From the NCBI GenBank assembly GCA_027068485.1, contig JAMOSB010000027.1:48984-112983 (forward strand): 64,000 nt of DNA, written 5' to 3'. Both the position numbers and the translations under genes were made by a program. The notes beneath the pieces are model-generated. The model worked only from the letters and a program-made list of their open reading frames with translations, was not told where the DNA came from and did no database searches. The DNA comes from Sulfurovum sp. (GTDB taxonomy: Bacteria > Campylobacterota > Campylobacteria > Campylobacterales > Sulfurovaceae). Positions 33,497-42,078 of this stretch are shown here, piece by piece (the stretch's first letter is position 1; each line of letters begins with the position of its first letter).

Positions 33497-33591
33497 TATA
33501 ATTCGGACATAAAGCTTGAGAGAGCGGGCAGAAAGCCTTGTTCACTCAGAAGTAAAAGCTCGTTATAATCTAAAATAGTTTTAGTTATAAT
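33497..33591 (+). promoter_or_regulatory. Three TATAAT-type -10 elements in series
   Basis: Exact TATAAT hexamers stand at 33497-33502, 33564-33569 and 33586-33591. The last lies about 20 bases before the riboswitch aptamer, so a transcript from it would begin right at the aptamer. The first would add a leader of about 100 bases. No convincing -35 boxes are seen. Confidence 0.5.
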
Positions 33592-33608
33592 TTTAGCAAT
33601 AAGAATAT

Positions 33609-33682
33609 TAGGCCAAACCTACTGTGAAGTGGGGACGGAAAGCCTCAGGTCTTCGAGAGAAGATAGCTGGGTTGCATCCGTC
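33609..33682 (+). ncRNA. Cyclic di-GMP-I (GEMM-I) riboswitch aptamer
   Basis: The sequence matches the GEMM-I consensus closely. GGCCAAACC leads into the P2 hairpin CCUACU-GUGA-AGUGGG, whose GNRA tetraloop is the class hallmark that docks into P3. The joining segment GGACGGAAAGCC corresponds to the conserved GGACGCAAAGCC. The P3 hairpin is GUCUUC-GAGA-GAAGAU, and AUAGCUGGGUUGCAUCCG closes the aptamer. It lies 127 bases before the lipoprotein gene that opens the EPS locus. Ligand binding is inferred from the class. Confidence 0.92.
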
Positions 33683-33721
33683 TGTTTAACGGCAGATGGA
33701 ACGCTTATTTTTATAAGTTTT
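33677..33721 (+). terminator. Riboswitch expression platform: two hairpins, second with a T-run
   Basis: TCCGTCTG (33677-33684) pairs with CAGATGGA (33693-33700). Just after it CTTAT-TTTT-ATAAG (33704-33717) is followed by TTTT. The first stem shares bases with the 3' end of the aptamer, so aptamer closing and this hairpin may compete. Whether c-di-GMP turns expression on or off cannot be told by eye. Confidence 0.5.
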
Positions 33722-33808
33722 ACTCCTATAAGATCTTATCTCTATCTTTATTATCTAACATATTTATAGATTATTTTAAAAATCTAAATCATTTTTAAGG
33801 ATAATCAA

Positions 33809-35206
33809 ATGTGTACAACGACTCAAATCAAAAATAGTTTAATCATGCTCTCATTTGCAGCAATCGTTGCGGGATGTAGTACAGCTCCAGAGGGAACAAC
33901 CGCTACAATCGAAACCACACCAACCAATACAACACATACGATAGAGATCATCGTCTCTGGTACCACACCAACAACGACACCAACAACCGTGACACCTAGT
34001 ACCCTATCAACACAAACTATCGTCACAACACCGCCTACACAGACACTCGTCTCAGCACCTGTCACACAACCTACGGCGACACCAACAACCACACCTATAG
34101 CACCTGCGGTCATCACACCAACGACACAACCTGTAGTAACACAACAACCTACTACAACCCCTACACCAACACAAACAATAAGTGTCGCACCTGCAACACA
34201 CCCTAGCGTCGTAGCACCCCTTACAAATATTACACACCAAGGGATCGTCAAAGATAGCCATACAGGTCGAGGCTTAGCCAATGTAACCGTAACCTTAGGG
34301 GATGTAACTACCACAACCGATGCACAAGGAGCCTACACGCTCAATCAGGTAACGGCTAGTGATGAAGCGGTTGTACGCTTTGAGAAAGAGGGGTACCTCA
34401 TCGGTGCAACAACCATTAAAATCAAGGCATTGACAGAGAACAATGAGTCTACACCAAACTATGTATCCTATACACTGACTCCCAACAACTATCATTGGGA
34501 CTATGCAAGTAGTGATGAGATTCAGGGTGCACATATTATCATCGATGCTTCTGTAGCCTATAATGACCGTCAAGGAAACCTCTACACGGGGACAAATAGA
34601 GCCGAACTCACCTACCTTGATATCACTTCTATCGAGGGGAAAAACGCTTTTACTGGTGACTTTTCAGGAATCAATAGCAATGGAGTAGCCGTACAGTTTA
34701 GTAGCTATGGGTTAATCTCTCTTCTACTCAAAGATAGCAGTGGAGAGGCATTGACACTTGCACCAAATGAAACAATAACCCTTCGATTTGATGCAACACC
34801 CTCTTTGGAGCAACAAACCACTCTCCCTTTATGGTATTATGACTATGAGCAGGGGTTGTGGTTTGAAGAGGGGACAGCAGAGTTACAACAGGATGGTACC
34901 TACGAAGGAGAGGTTTCACACCTTGGGACTTGGAGTATCAACCTTCCCCTTGAAGAGGAGAGCGGAATCTACCGTGGTCGTATGGTTGATGGCAATGGAG
35001 AAGCCAAAAGTCATGTAAGAGTCCAAGCAATCGGAACCAACTGGATCAGTAGAGACCTTACTACCGATGAAGATGGTTTCTTTGAACTAGAAGTCGTACC
35101 AAATAGTAGCTTTACACTTGCAGCGTATGATTATGAAAATCGATACGGAGCAAACTACACAGGTACTATTGCACCTATCGCTTCTGGTGATAGTGTAGAA
35201 GATTAA
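33809..35206 (+). CDS. Thr/Pro-rich surface lipoprotein with regulatory-like beta domains
   Basis: This is a 465-residue lipoprotein (lipobox IVAGC, C23). Residues about 27-145 are an unbroken low-complexity stretch of Thr, Pro, Val and Ala, built from TPTTT-like units, and look like a flexible or glycosylated stalk. Next is a carboxypeptidase-regulatory/CnaB-like domain (about 148-215, GIVKDSHTGRGLANVTVTLG). Then comes a beta-rich region with PLWYYDYEQGLWFEEG, and a second regulatory-like domain (about 385-450). It is the first gene behind the c-di-GMP riboswitch. A role in holding or exporting the polysaccharide at the cell surface is inferred from position. The stalk DNA is repetitive and may vary in length. 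Confidence 0.8.
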   Translation: MCTTTQIKNSLIMLSFAAIVAGCSTAPEGTTATIETTPTNTTHTIEIIVSGTTPTTTPTTVTPSTLSTQTIVTTPPTQTLVSAPVTQPTATPTTTPIAPAVITPTTQPVVTQQPTTTPTPTQTISVAPATHPSVVAPLTNITHQGIVKDSHTGRGLANVTVTLGDVTTTTDAQGAYTLNQVTASDEAVVRFEKEGYLIGATTIKIKALTENNESTPNYVSYTLTPNNYHWDYASSDEIQGAHIIIDASVAYNDRQGNLYTGTNRAELTYLDITSIEGKNAFTGDFSGINSNGVAVQFSSYGLISLLLKDSSGEALTLAPNETITLRFDATPSLEQQTTLPLWYYDYEQGLWFEEGTAELQQDGTYEGEVSHLGTWSINLPLEEESGIYRGRMVDGNGEAKSHVRVQAIGTNWISRDLTTDEDGFFELEVVPNSSFTLAAYDYENRYGANYTGTIAPIASGDSVED

Positions 35207-35233
35207 GCATTAGTTAAGCAAAAGGATAACATT

Positions 35234-36757
35234 ATGAAAAAGATATTTTTACCACTCTTATTTCCACTCACTGTATCAATGGCAATTGATTTCACCATGA
35301 CTCCATCAGGGATTACCGCTCCGATAGAGACAAACCCAACCACTGAAGAGACCACTGGTTCAACACCCATAGCCACCTCTACCAAAACAAACCCTTATCT
35401 TGAAGAGGTCACTCTTCCTAGCTGTGACGCAAGCAATCCCGAAGTACAGTTTATTCGAAGTAACGCAGACTGGAGTACGATTAACCGTAGTGATAAACGA
35501 ATCTTCTGTGTCTCTCCTGGAGATTATCGATCACTTAGACATATTAGTCTAACATCGAGTGGAACAGCAGAAAAACGACGCTATATTATCTTGAATAATG
35601 GCAATGATACACATCCTGGAAAACTCGATAAGAGTCAACTAGCAAATTATGGTTTACGCCTTGAGCATGCTAGCTATTGGGTCATTGATAGATGGAGTAA
35701 TTTTGATGATAACCTACCCAAGGCACTTGAACTCTCTAATGGTTCTTCATATAATATAATCAATCGAGCATTTACCGATAATATTGCTCAATCCATACTT
35801 ATTACCGATCGATCGAATAATAATACTATTCAAAATAGTCGTTTTCAAAATATGGCACATCCTTATCGAGTAGCGGATGGAGTTTGTATCTCCATTATGC
35901 AATGGGGTGCAGATTCATACGAAACAAAAAATATCAAGATTATTAATAATGAGATTGTTAATCAAGGAGATGGCTTTCAATCCGTACGGGGACCACGATA
36001 TTCCGATGGTCTTCTACAAGACGGAAATTGTGAAGGATTAATTATTGATAGTAACGATATTTACATCGATGAGCGTATCTATACAGATGGTCGAGGACAC
36101 TATACTCCTACAGGAAAATATGCTTATGCTGAAGATGCTATTGATCTCAAAGTAGGATCTGAAAATCCTAATAATCCAATTATTATTACTAATAATCATA
36201 TGTGGGGTTCAAGAGAATCAGACCGTACCAACTCACTATTAAGTTCACATGGTGGATTAATTGTTATCCACTATGGTGTTAAGTACCTTAAAATTAAACA
36301 AAATCTATTCTTTGATTCCCTGGCTGGAATTGGTTCAGGTGACAATAATCGTTTCCCCTATTCTTTATCGGAAAGTGAAATTACAGATAATCTATTTGTT
36401 GACATTGGTTTATCTAATGGTGTTGGTGGTATATCAGGAAAAGTCTTCTACTTTGCAGATCAAAATAGTCAAGTTATGATAAAAGATAATCTTCTAAAAG
36501 ATTGTAGAGATCAACAAGCTCTATTTTGGACAACGTCTAATTTCTCTTATTTAAACAATACGACTATTAATCAAGAAAAGAGTAATATTAATACGAGTTC
36601 ACTTTGGAAAAACTCTTCCTCTTCTGTACTGATACCAGAGGAGAACTACACAACAGAAGAGGCATTAAACCTAGGTTATACCAATGCCTATACATTTACA
36701 ACTAATACTTTTACAACAAGCCCAAAAGTCATTAGTCTTGAGAATACACTTAAGTAG
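35234..36757 (+). CDS. Secreted right-handed beta-helix protein
   Basis: This is a 507-residue protein with a signal peptide (MKKIFLPLLFPLTVSMA), a Thr-rich linker to about residue 50 and then a right-handed parallel beta-helix. The repeating NNTIQNSRFQN-like and ITNNHMWG turns, rich in Asn, are typical. This fold is used by polysaccharide lyases, epimerases (AlgG-like) and hydrolases, and no catalytic residues can be named with confidence. It lies 27 bases after the lipoprotein gene behind the riboswitch, so it should be c-di-GMP controlled. The likely job is trimming, modifying or binding the exported polysaccharide. AT content rises in its second half. Confidence 0.82.
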   Translation: MKKIFLPLLFPLTVSMAIDFTMTPSGITAPIETNPTTEETTGSTPIATSTKTNPYLEEVTLPSCDASNPEVQFIRSNADWSTINRSDKRIFCVSPGDYRSLRHISLTSSGTAEKRRYIILNNGNDTHPGKLDKSQLANYGLRLEHASYWVIDRWSNFDDNLPKALELSNGSSYNIINRAFTDNIAQSILITDRSNNNTIQNSRFQNMAHPYRVADGVCISIMQWGADSYETKNIKIINNEIVNQGDGFQSVRGPRYSDGLLQDGNCEGLIIDSNDIYIDERIYTDGRGHYTPTGKYAYAEDAIDLKVGSENPNNPIIITNNHMWGSRESDRTNSLLSSHGGLIVIHYGVKYLKIKQNLFFDSLAGIGSGDNNRFPYSLSESEITDNLFVDIGLSNGVGGISGKVFYFADQNSQVMIKDNLLKDCRDQQALFWTTSNFSYLNNTTINQEKSNINTSSLWKNSSSSVLIPEENYTTEEALNLGYTNAYTFTTNTFTTSPKVISLENTLK

Positions 36758-36764
36758 TAGGTTG

Positions 36765-36793
36765 GCTCCTATACATTCGTAGCATATAGGAGC
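36765..36793 (+). terminator. Perfect 9-base hairpin after the beta-helix gene
   Basis: GCTCCTATA (36765-36773) and TATAGGAGC (36785-36793) form a perfect stem with an 11-base loop eight bases after the stop codon. No T-run follows, so it may act as an RNA end stabiliser or a factor-dependent stop. It separates the riboswitch-linked pair from the glycosyltransferase genes. Confidence 0.5.
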
Positions 36794-36820
36794 TAATGTA
36801 AACTTTAATTGGAGAGTAGC

Positions 36821-36826
36821 TATAAT
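36821..36826 (+). promoter_or_regulatory. Putative -10 for the glycosyltransferase segment
   Basis: TATAAT lies 28 bases before the ATG at 36854, with an AAGGGGG ribosome site in between. With the hairpin upstream, this suggests a separate transcript for the genes from 36854 on. Confidence 0.5.
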
Positions 36827-36853
36827 TAAGGAGATAAGATTTAAGGGGGTTGT

Positions 36854-37969
36854 ATGCCAGTACCACACTGTGACATTACTGTATTTGGTTCAAAAGGGCA
36901 TACACAACAAATCTTAACAGGGTACTTTTTACTTCAAAAACAGGGTTTTATTACTCTAAAGTCTCATATACATAATTTAAAAAATCATGAAAGAGATCCT
37001 GACAACCCTTTTAAAGATGCCCAAGAGTACCATATTCAAGTTCTAGTCAATCAATCACTTACACTCTACTATGATATGCATGATAGCTATGAGATCAATC
37101 TCAAAGCACTTAAAAATTCCGATATCTATTTTAAACGTAGTTATCTCTCTTCTTATATTGAAAAAATCAAAAAAACATTATCTACACCTATTATACCTTT
37201 AGGGTTTAACTATTGGGTCTATCCTAACAGTATAGATAAAGAGAATATTAAACGCACTCTTTTTATCTCTAATATCACACTCAAAGAGCGTGCAGGAATG
37301 CTCCTAAGAGCGTTAAGTTTTCCAAGCTCTATTAGTAATGCTCCTAAACTTAAAGAGATAGAGTGTACCCTACCTACAGAGGAATATAAAAATAGAAAAA
37401 TTCTCTTCATGGTTCGAGCATGGGATCCTGCCCTCTTTCCAAATATTTCACAAGAAGCAACAGAACAGCTTGAAGAGATTAATCAGACACGTGCTTCCTG
37501 TATCAGAGTCTTGAAAAAGGAGTTCAAAAAAGATTTTTATGGTGGGTTTTCTTCTACTCCTTATACCCAAAAGTACTATAAAGATGCGATTGTTCCGAAT
37601 CCTGCTAGCACAACAAAAAGTAATTATCTTAAACAACTGCAATCCTATCCAATATGTATTGCAACAACAGGACTTCATAATTCTATTGGATGGAAATTTG
37701 GAGAGTATGTTGCTATGTCTAAAGCAATTATTTCTGAAAAACTTATCTATACACCTCCTAAAGCATTTCAAATTAATCAAAATTTTTTGGAATTTCAATC
37801 ACCTGATGAGTGTATTGAAAAAACACTTTTACTCTATCAGAATGAGGATATACGCTATCAAATGAGACTCAATAATGCATACTACTATCATCACTATCTT
37901 AAACCTGATAACTTAGTCTATAATACACTTATGAACGCACTATCTCTCAATATAGGAAGTTATCTATGA
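36854..37969 (+). CDS. Probable glycosyltransferase
   Basis: This is a 371-residue soluble protein. The C-terminal half has features of a GT-B nucleotide-sugar-binding domain: PICIATTGLHNSIGWKFGEYVAMSKAII, followed by a region of the form SPDECIEKTLLLY seen in many GT1/GT4 members. The N-terminal half is less typical and no donor can be inferred. It is the first sugar-transfer gene of the AT-rich block and overlaps the acetyltransferase gene by four bases. It may instead be one of the glycan-modifying proteins with a GT-like fold. Confidence 0.6.
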   Translation: MPVPHCDITVFGSKGHTQQILTGYFLLQKQGFITLKSHIHNLKNHERDPDNPFKDAQEYHIQVLVNQSLTLYYDMHDSYEINLKALKNSDIYFKRSYLSSYIEKIKKTLSTPIIPLGFNYWVYPNSIDKENIKRTLFISNITLKERAGMLLRALSFPSSISNAPKLKEIECTLPTEEYKNRKILFMVRAWDPALFPNISQEATEQLEEINQTRASCIRVLKKEFKKDFYGGFSSTPYTQKYYKDAIVPNPASTTKSNYLKQLQSYPICIATTGLHNSIGWKFGEYVAMSKAIISEKLIYTPPKAFQINQNFLEFQSPDECIEKTLLLYQNEDIRYQMRLNNAYYYHHYLKPDNLVYNTLMNALSLNIGSYL

Positions 37970-38418
37970 GTAAAGTTGTTCTATTTTTTTATAAAATTGC
38001 ATTTTTTCTTATGCAAAAAAAGATACCACTACTTCCAAACATTTTTAATAAACTCTTTGTTCGTATTCTTTTTGGATGTTATATAGGACTTGGAGCTAGA
38101 ATCGGAAAAGGAACTCGTATCGGTTACGGTGGAATTGGTGTTGTAATTCATCATCGAGCAATTATAGGTAACAATGTTATTATTCATACAGGTGTCACAA
38201 TTGGTGGAACAACAAAGCACTATAAAGTACCCATCATCGGAGACAATTCTATTATCGCATCTGGTGCAAAGATTATTGGTCCCATTTCAATTGGAAACAA
38301 CTGTATAATTGGTGCTAATGCTGTTGTCCTAGAGAGTATTCCTGATAACTGTGTTGCAGTTGGAGTCCCTGCAAAAATTATTAAACGAAATATTAATATC
38401 TTTCATTATAGAGACTAA
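37966..38418 (+). CDS. Serine-acetyltransferase-like hexapeptide-repeat protein
   Basis: This is a 150-residue left-handed beta-helix acyltransferase. Hexapeptide repeats run from about residue 45 to 135 (IGKGTRIGYGGIGVVIHHRAI, IHTGVTIGG, IIASGAKIIGPISIGNN). The ending AVGVPAKIIKR is typical of the CysE/EpsC branch. A short hydrophobic N-terminus precedes them. Shortened CysE relatives in polysaccharide loci are often sugar O- or N-acetyltransferases rather than cysteine-pathway enzymes; that is the more likely role here. It is coupled to the gene upstream by a four-base overlap. Confidence 0.85.
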   Translation: MSKVVLFFYKIAFFLMQKKIPLLPNIFNKLFVRILFGCYIGLGARIGKGTRIGYGGIGVVIHHRAIIGNNVIIHTGVTIGGTTKHYKVPIIGDNSIIASGAKIIGPISIGNNCIIGANAVVLESIPDNCVAVGVPAKIIKRNINIFHYRD

Positions 38419-38423
38419 TACAT

Positions 38424-39536
38424 TTAACAATAAAGTTTATCAAAAATAACAGAAATCTCCTGAGCTCTATCAGCATGTGTTCTATCTTCAAAGCCTGACC
38501 TAAACACAGCGTTTTCCTTTTTATTAAAATAGAGATATGCTCTAACCTCTTCTCGAGCTTCATTCAGTTGATTAAGTCCAAAAAGACGAAAAGAACTATA
38601 TTTTAAAAGATCTGGCATTCCACCTACCGCACTTCCAACAATAGGAAGAGAAGTGTTTATTGCCTCTATCAATACCAGACCAAATGCTTCATGTCGTGCA
38701 AAGTGTAATAGAAGGTTAACCTCTCTCATAAGAGAAGTAATACTCTTTTGAAATCCTATGAACTGTACCTGCTTCTCTATTTGATACTCTTTTAATTTTT
38801 CAATTAACATCGCATAATAGTTGGGATTAAGTTCTGTATCACCTGCAATCAAATAATATAAATTGGGATCTTCTTTTAATAGAGGTGCAACTATATCAAT
38901 ATTAAGTTCTATTCCTTTATTAGGTACAATCCTTGCCACAGTTAAGATTACACGAGCTCCCTTTGGTAATTGAAATCTACTTTGTAATGGAAATGATTCT
39001 CTTCTCTCTTCTCTCTTCTCTAATACATTCAGAACAACAGAACTTTTATCTTTATCCAGCTGAAAAGTCTCTCTATTTGTTACTAAGGAGTGTTGTGTTA
39101 TATGATAACTATAATCAAAAGATTGTATTATCCAAGACCAGACATAATCTTTTGGGCTAGAAAGATCTATTGGTTCATAATATTCATGAAATGCTTTAAT
39201 CTTTTTAGTTTTTGTTCCCAATGCTAACAAAAATGTTACAAAATCTGTACCTCTATTATGAGAAATAATAATATCTAAATGCATCTTCCGAATATGTAAA
39301 AGATTAGAGAACAACCTTAAAGGCTTTGATTTCAAATCATACTCTACTCTACTAATAGCAGAGACATACCGTAACAAGTTTTCTTCTATCTCTCTATCCT
39401 GAAAACGATCTACAGAATAGAGTGGAATAATACAAACATAGTAACCCAACTTTACCAATTCTTGGGCTAAATGTACCTCTAAAAGTTCAGCAGCTCCTCG
39501 ATCAATTCGATTTACAACAATACCAATTCTTTTCAT
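38424..39536 (-). CDS. GT4-family glycosyltransferase
   Basis: This is a 370-residue GT-B enzyme. The N-terminal domain has VNRIDRGAAELLEVHLAQEL. The C-terminal donor domain has ILTVARIVPNKGIELNI and the E-x7-E type motif in HEAFGLVLIEAINTSLPIVGSAVGG. These are standard for retaining GT4 enzymes. It is read leftwards, between two rightward groups, tail to tail with the acetyltransferase gene with a five-base gap. Donor and acceptor are unknown. Confidence 0.9.
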   Translation of the reverse strand: MKRIGIVVNRIDRGAAELLEVHLAQELVKLGYYVCIIPLYSVDRFQDREIEENLLRYVSAISRVEYDLKSKPLRLFSNLLHIRKMHLDIIISHNRGTDFVTFLLALGTKTKKIKAFHEYYEPIDLSSPKDYVWSWIIQSFDYSYHITQHSLVTNRETFQLDKDKSSVVLNVLEKREERRESFPLQSRFQLPKGARVILTVARIVPNKGIELNIDIVAPLLKEDPNLYYLIAGDTELNPNYYAMLIEKLKEYQIEKQVQFIGFQKSITSLMREVNLLLHFARHEAFGLVLIEAINTSLPIVGSAVGGMPDLLKYSSFRLFGLNQLNEAREEVRAYLYFNKKENAVFRSGFEDRTHADRAQEISVIFDKLYC

Positions 39537-39581
39537 ACTCTCTCCCTATTTATCATTAAGCTATATATATAAAAGTCAAGA

Positions 39582-39587
39582 TATAAT
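39582..39587 (+). promoter_or_regulatory. Putative -10 for the 39,649 gene group
   Basis: TATAAT lies in the AT-rich 112-base divergent gap, 62 bases before the ATG at 39649. The ribosome site of that gene is poor (CAAG), so its translation start is less certain than others. Confidence 0.4.
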
Positions 39588-39648
39588 AAAAAAATCATAC
39601 ATTAGGATAGAAGATTGCAGAACTTTATGTTTACTAACATTCAAGCAA

Positions 39649-41028
39649 ATGAAAGATAATATCAATAATTCAATACACTTAAATCTCTTAGCTACAACTA
39701 CTTTTTTACTCTCTTTTTTATCTCTTAACCTCTTCTCTTTTAATCTCTACCTCTCACCAATTATTATCTATTCTCTGATGATACTACTTGGTAGTATAGC
39801 CATTATCAGCTTGTCAAATGAAGATAAACTAATCAAAATAAAACTCTTTATTTCTATTTTTTCTCTATTGCTTATCTATATTTTACTACATGATTCTATT
39901 CTTCTTACTTTCTATCCAAATAAACTGCCATTTGACTATCCAGATGATAAGACTTTTTATCACTTTTCTGATCTTTCTCTTCCCTATCTTACGGGTGAAA
40001 AACATTTTTTAACTCTCTTTAGCTTTGCTTCGTATCCAATGCATGATCTTCCATTACATGTTATGTTCTCAGGAACTATTAATCTTCTATCCCATATTAT
40101 TGATGGAGAAAATAATATCCTTGTACAGAAACTATTATCACCTTTTTTTGCTTCACTTTTCTCTGTTATTCTCTATTCAACACTGAAATTCCAGTTCAAA
40201 AATGCACACTTTGCACTTCGTGCAACCCTTGTCTATTCGCTACTCTCTGCTATGTTTATCTACTCTACCTCACTTATGAGAGATACCGATATTGCCTTAG
40301 CCTATATGCTTGTTATTTACCTTTTTTTTCAACCCAACAGTAAGCTTAATTTTTTCTTTATTTTTATAATTGCCTCTATTACACTCTACCTTAGAACTGA
40401 ATCGGGACTTGTACTCTTTGGGATTTTACTACTTTACAGTTATTTTTATATTCAGACGATTCGTTCCAAAAATTTACGATTTATTTTATATCTTTTTTTT
40501 ATAACGCTTTTTATTTTTATTGTATTATTAATATCAGGAAAATTGATGGCTATGATCAATATGAGAAGTGAAATTAATACAACAAAGGCCTTAACACACG
40601 CGTCAAGTAGTTCTATCGGTCTTCTTCTCAATAAACTCCCTTTTCCGCTTAATACTATCACTAAACTTCTTTTTGGACAGATACAACCTTTTCCATTTTT
40701 TAATGCTATAGATAGATTTCCAGAAGCATTAAGTGGTATTTTCTGGCCTCTTATCTTTATCTCTATGCTCTATACAATCATTCAAAAAAATTTACAAAGA
40801 CATCTTAATCAAAAAACTATTACACTACTTCTTCTTGCATTATTAGTCTTACTTCTTATGTCTTCAGAGCCTATGGCAAGAAGGATGATGAGTGTTTACC
40901 CTATTATCTATATTGTAAGCTTATACTTTTTTCTCTATAGCCCTAGAGACAAAATCAAATATACTATACTCTATTATCTATTTGGTATTATGACACTTAA
41001 TACTCTATATTATATTATTAAGTTATAA
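39649..41028 (+). CDS. Polytopic membrane protein, possible Wzy-type polymerase
   Basis: This is a 459-residue protein with about eleven hydrophobic segments, a larger loop near residues 100-135 (YPDDKTFYHFSDLSLPYL), and another basic loop near 300-345. The layout, length and place in a locus that has a flippase but no other polymerase candidate suggest a Wzy polymerase or a GT39/GT83-like membrane glycosyltransferase. Sequence motifs alone do not settle this, because Wzy proteins share little similarity. The DNA is among the most AT-rich of the window. Confidence 0.6.
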   Translation: MKDNINNSIHLNLLATTTFLLSFLSLNLFSFNLYLSPIIIYSLMILLGSIAIISLSNEDKLIKIKLFISIFSLLLIYILLHDSILLTFYPNKLPFDYPDDKTFYHFSDLSLPYLTGEKHFLTLFSFASYPMHDLPLHVMFSGTINLLSHIIDGENNILVQKLLSPFFASLFSVILYSTLKFQFKNAHFALRATLVYSLLSAMFIYSTSLMRDTDIALAYMLVIYLFFQPNSKLNFFFIFIIASITLYLRTESGLVLFGILLLYSYFYIQTIRSKNLRFILYLFFITLFIFIVLLISGKLMAMINMRSEINTTKALTHASSSSIGLLLNKLPFPLNTITKLLFGQIQPFPFFNAIDRFPEALSGIFWPLIFISMLYTIIQKNLQRHLNQKTITLLLLALLVLLLMSSEPMARRMMSVYPIIYIVSLYFFLYSPRDKIKYTILYYLFGIMTLNTLYYIIKL

Positions 41029-41055
41029 TACAAGAGCCTAAGGGAGGAGTTTATT

Positions 41056-42078
41056 ATGAAATTACTTTTAATTGGACCAAGACTCAATCAAGATAATCTC
41101 TCTGTAGTAGGAGGGGCTATTACACTATTTGAAAACCTCATTTATCAACTTGATTCTCATAATATCTCCTATTCTGTTATCGATACGAACAAACATAACT
41201 ATCCCAATCGATGGCATGCATATTTTTCAATTTTTTTACAAATTATTCTAAAACAGAAATCATCTACACATCTCTCTTTACATAGTTCTAGAGACTATCT
41301 TATTTTTGGACCACTACTTATCCTTATAGGAAAAATCTTCTCTAAACATGTCAGTCTTAGAAAATTTGGAGGAGAAGCCTCACGCATATATCAAGAAAGC
41401 CACTATTTCAAAAAAAAGTTTATTCATATGATTTATAAGCATGTTGATACACTCTTTTTTGAGCTACACTCTCTTGTCAACTTTTTTCAACCACTAAACC
41501 CGTATATTTTTTGGTTTCCAAATGTAAGAGAACAGACTATTACTCCTCTACTACCCAGAAGCTATCATAAGAAGTTTGTATTTATTAGTTCAGTGAAACA
41601 TCAAAAAGGTATAAATGAGATTATACAAGCTTCTAAACTTTTACCTGATACTTATAGTATTGATATCTATGGTCCTATTGATGATAATAACTACTCTAAG
41701 GAGTACTTTAGACAAGAACAGATCTCCTATAAAGATATACTCTCTCCTCAAGAGGTACTCGCGACCTTAAACACCTATGATGTTCTACTCCTACCCACCT
41801 ATTACAAAGGAGAGGGATACCCTGGTATTATTATTGAAGCCTATTCACTTGGTATTCCCGTTATCTCCACAAATCTTCAAGGTATTATGGAGATTGTAGA
41901 CCATACTCAAACGGGTTTTTTAATTGAACCAAAATCTGTTGATCAACTACTTGAAAAAATCTATGCCTTTACATCTCAAAATTATCCTATAATGTCTCAA
42001 TATGCTTATCGAAAATTTAATGATTTTAATGCTGAAACACAAACAAAACAGTTTTTAATACATATAGACTATGCATAA
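41056..42078 (+). CDS. GT4-family glycosyltransferase
   Basis: This is a 340-residue enzyme. The C-terminal domain holds FISSVKHQKGINEIIQAS and the motif GEGYPGIIIEAYSLGIPVIST, the glutamate-bearing donor site of GT4 enzymes. The N-terminal domain begins with LLIGPRLNQDNLSVVGGA, a typical glycine-rich first loop. A GGGAGGAG ribosome site stands before the ATG. The stop overlaps the start of the heparinase-like gene by eight bases. The donor sugar is unknown. Confidence 0.9.
   Translation: MKLLLIGPRLNQDNLSVVGGAITLFENLIYQLDSHNISYSVIDTNKHNYPNRWHAYFSIFLQIILKQKSSTHLSLHSSRDYLIFGPLLILIGKIFSKHVSLRKFGGEASRIYQESHYFKKKFIHMIYKHVDTLFFELHSLVNFFQPLNPYIFWFPNVREQTITPLLPRSYHKKFVFISSVKHQKGINEIIQASKLLPDTYSIDIYGPIDDNNYSKEYFRQEQISYKDILSPQEVLATLNTYDVLLLPTYYKGEGYPGIIIEAYSLGIPVISTNLQGIMEIVDHTQTGFLIEPKSVDQLLEKIYAFTSQNYPIMSQYAYRKFNDFNAETQTKQFLIHIDYA

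Larger units (their letters stand above)
33357..33808. promoter_or_regulatory. EPS locus control region (452 bases without a protein gene)
   Basis: The left part (33357-33460) would hold the promoter of the leftward lipoprotein. The rest serves the rightward EPS genes. It contains an 11-base tandem repeat (33468-33489), a TATAAT at 33497-33502, further TATAAT boxes at 33564-33569 and 33586-33591, a c-di-GMP-I riboswitch (33609-33682), two hairpins (33677-33721) and a clean AAGGA ribosome site seven bases before the ATG at 33809. Several promoters and one RNA switch thus act in series. Confidence 0.75.

Noticed and set aside
33823..34314. 163-residue minus-strand frame opposite the Thr-rich lipoprotein
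   Set aside because: It is a valine/glycine-rich mirror of the repetitive ACA/ACC codons and has no ribosome site or family look.
39627..39659. Ten-codon leader frame (MFTNIQANER) overlapping the start of the membrane protein gene
   Set aside because: No ribosome site before it; short frames of this size are frequent in AT-rich DNA. Coupling would be needed to take it seriously.
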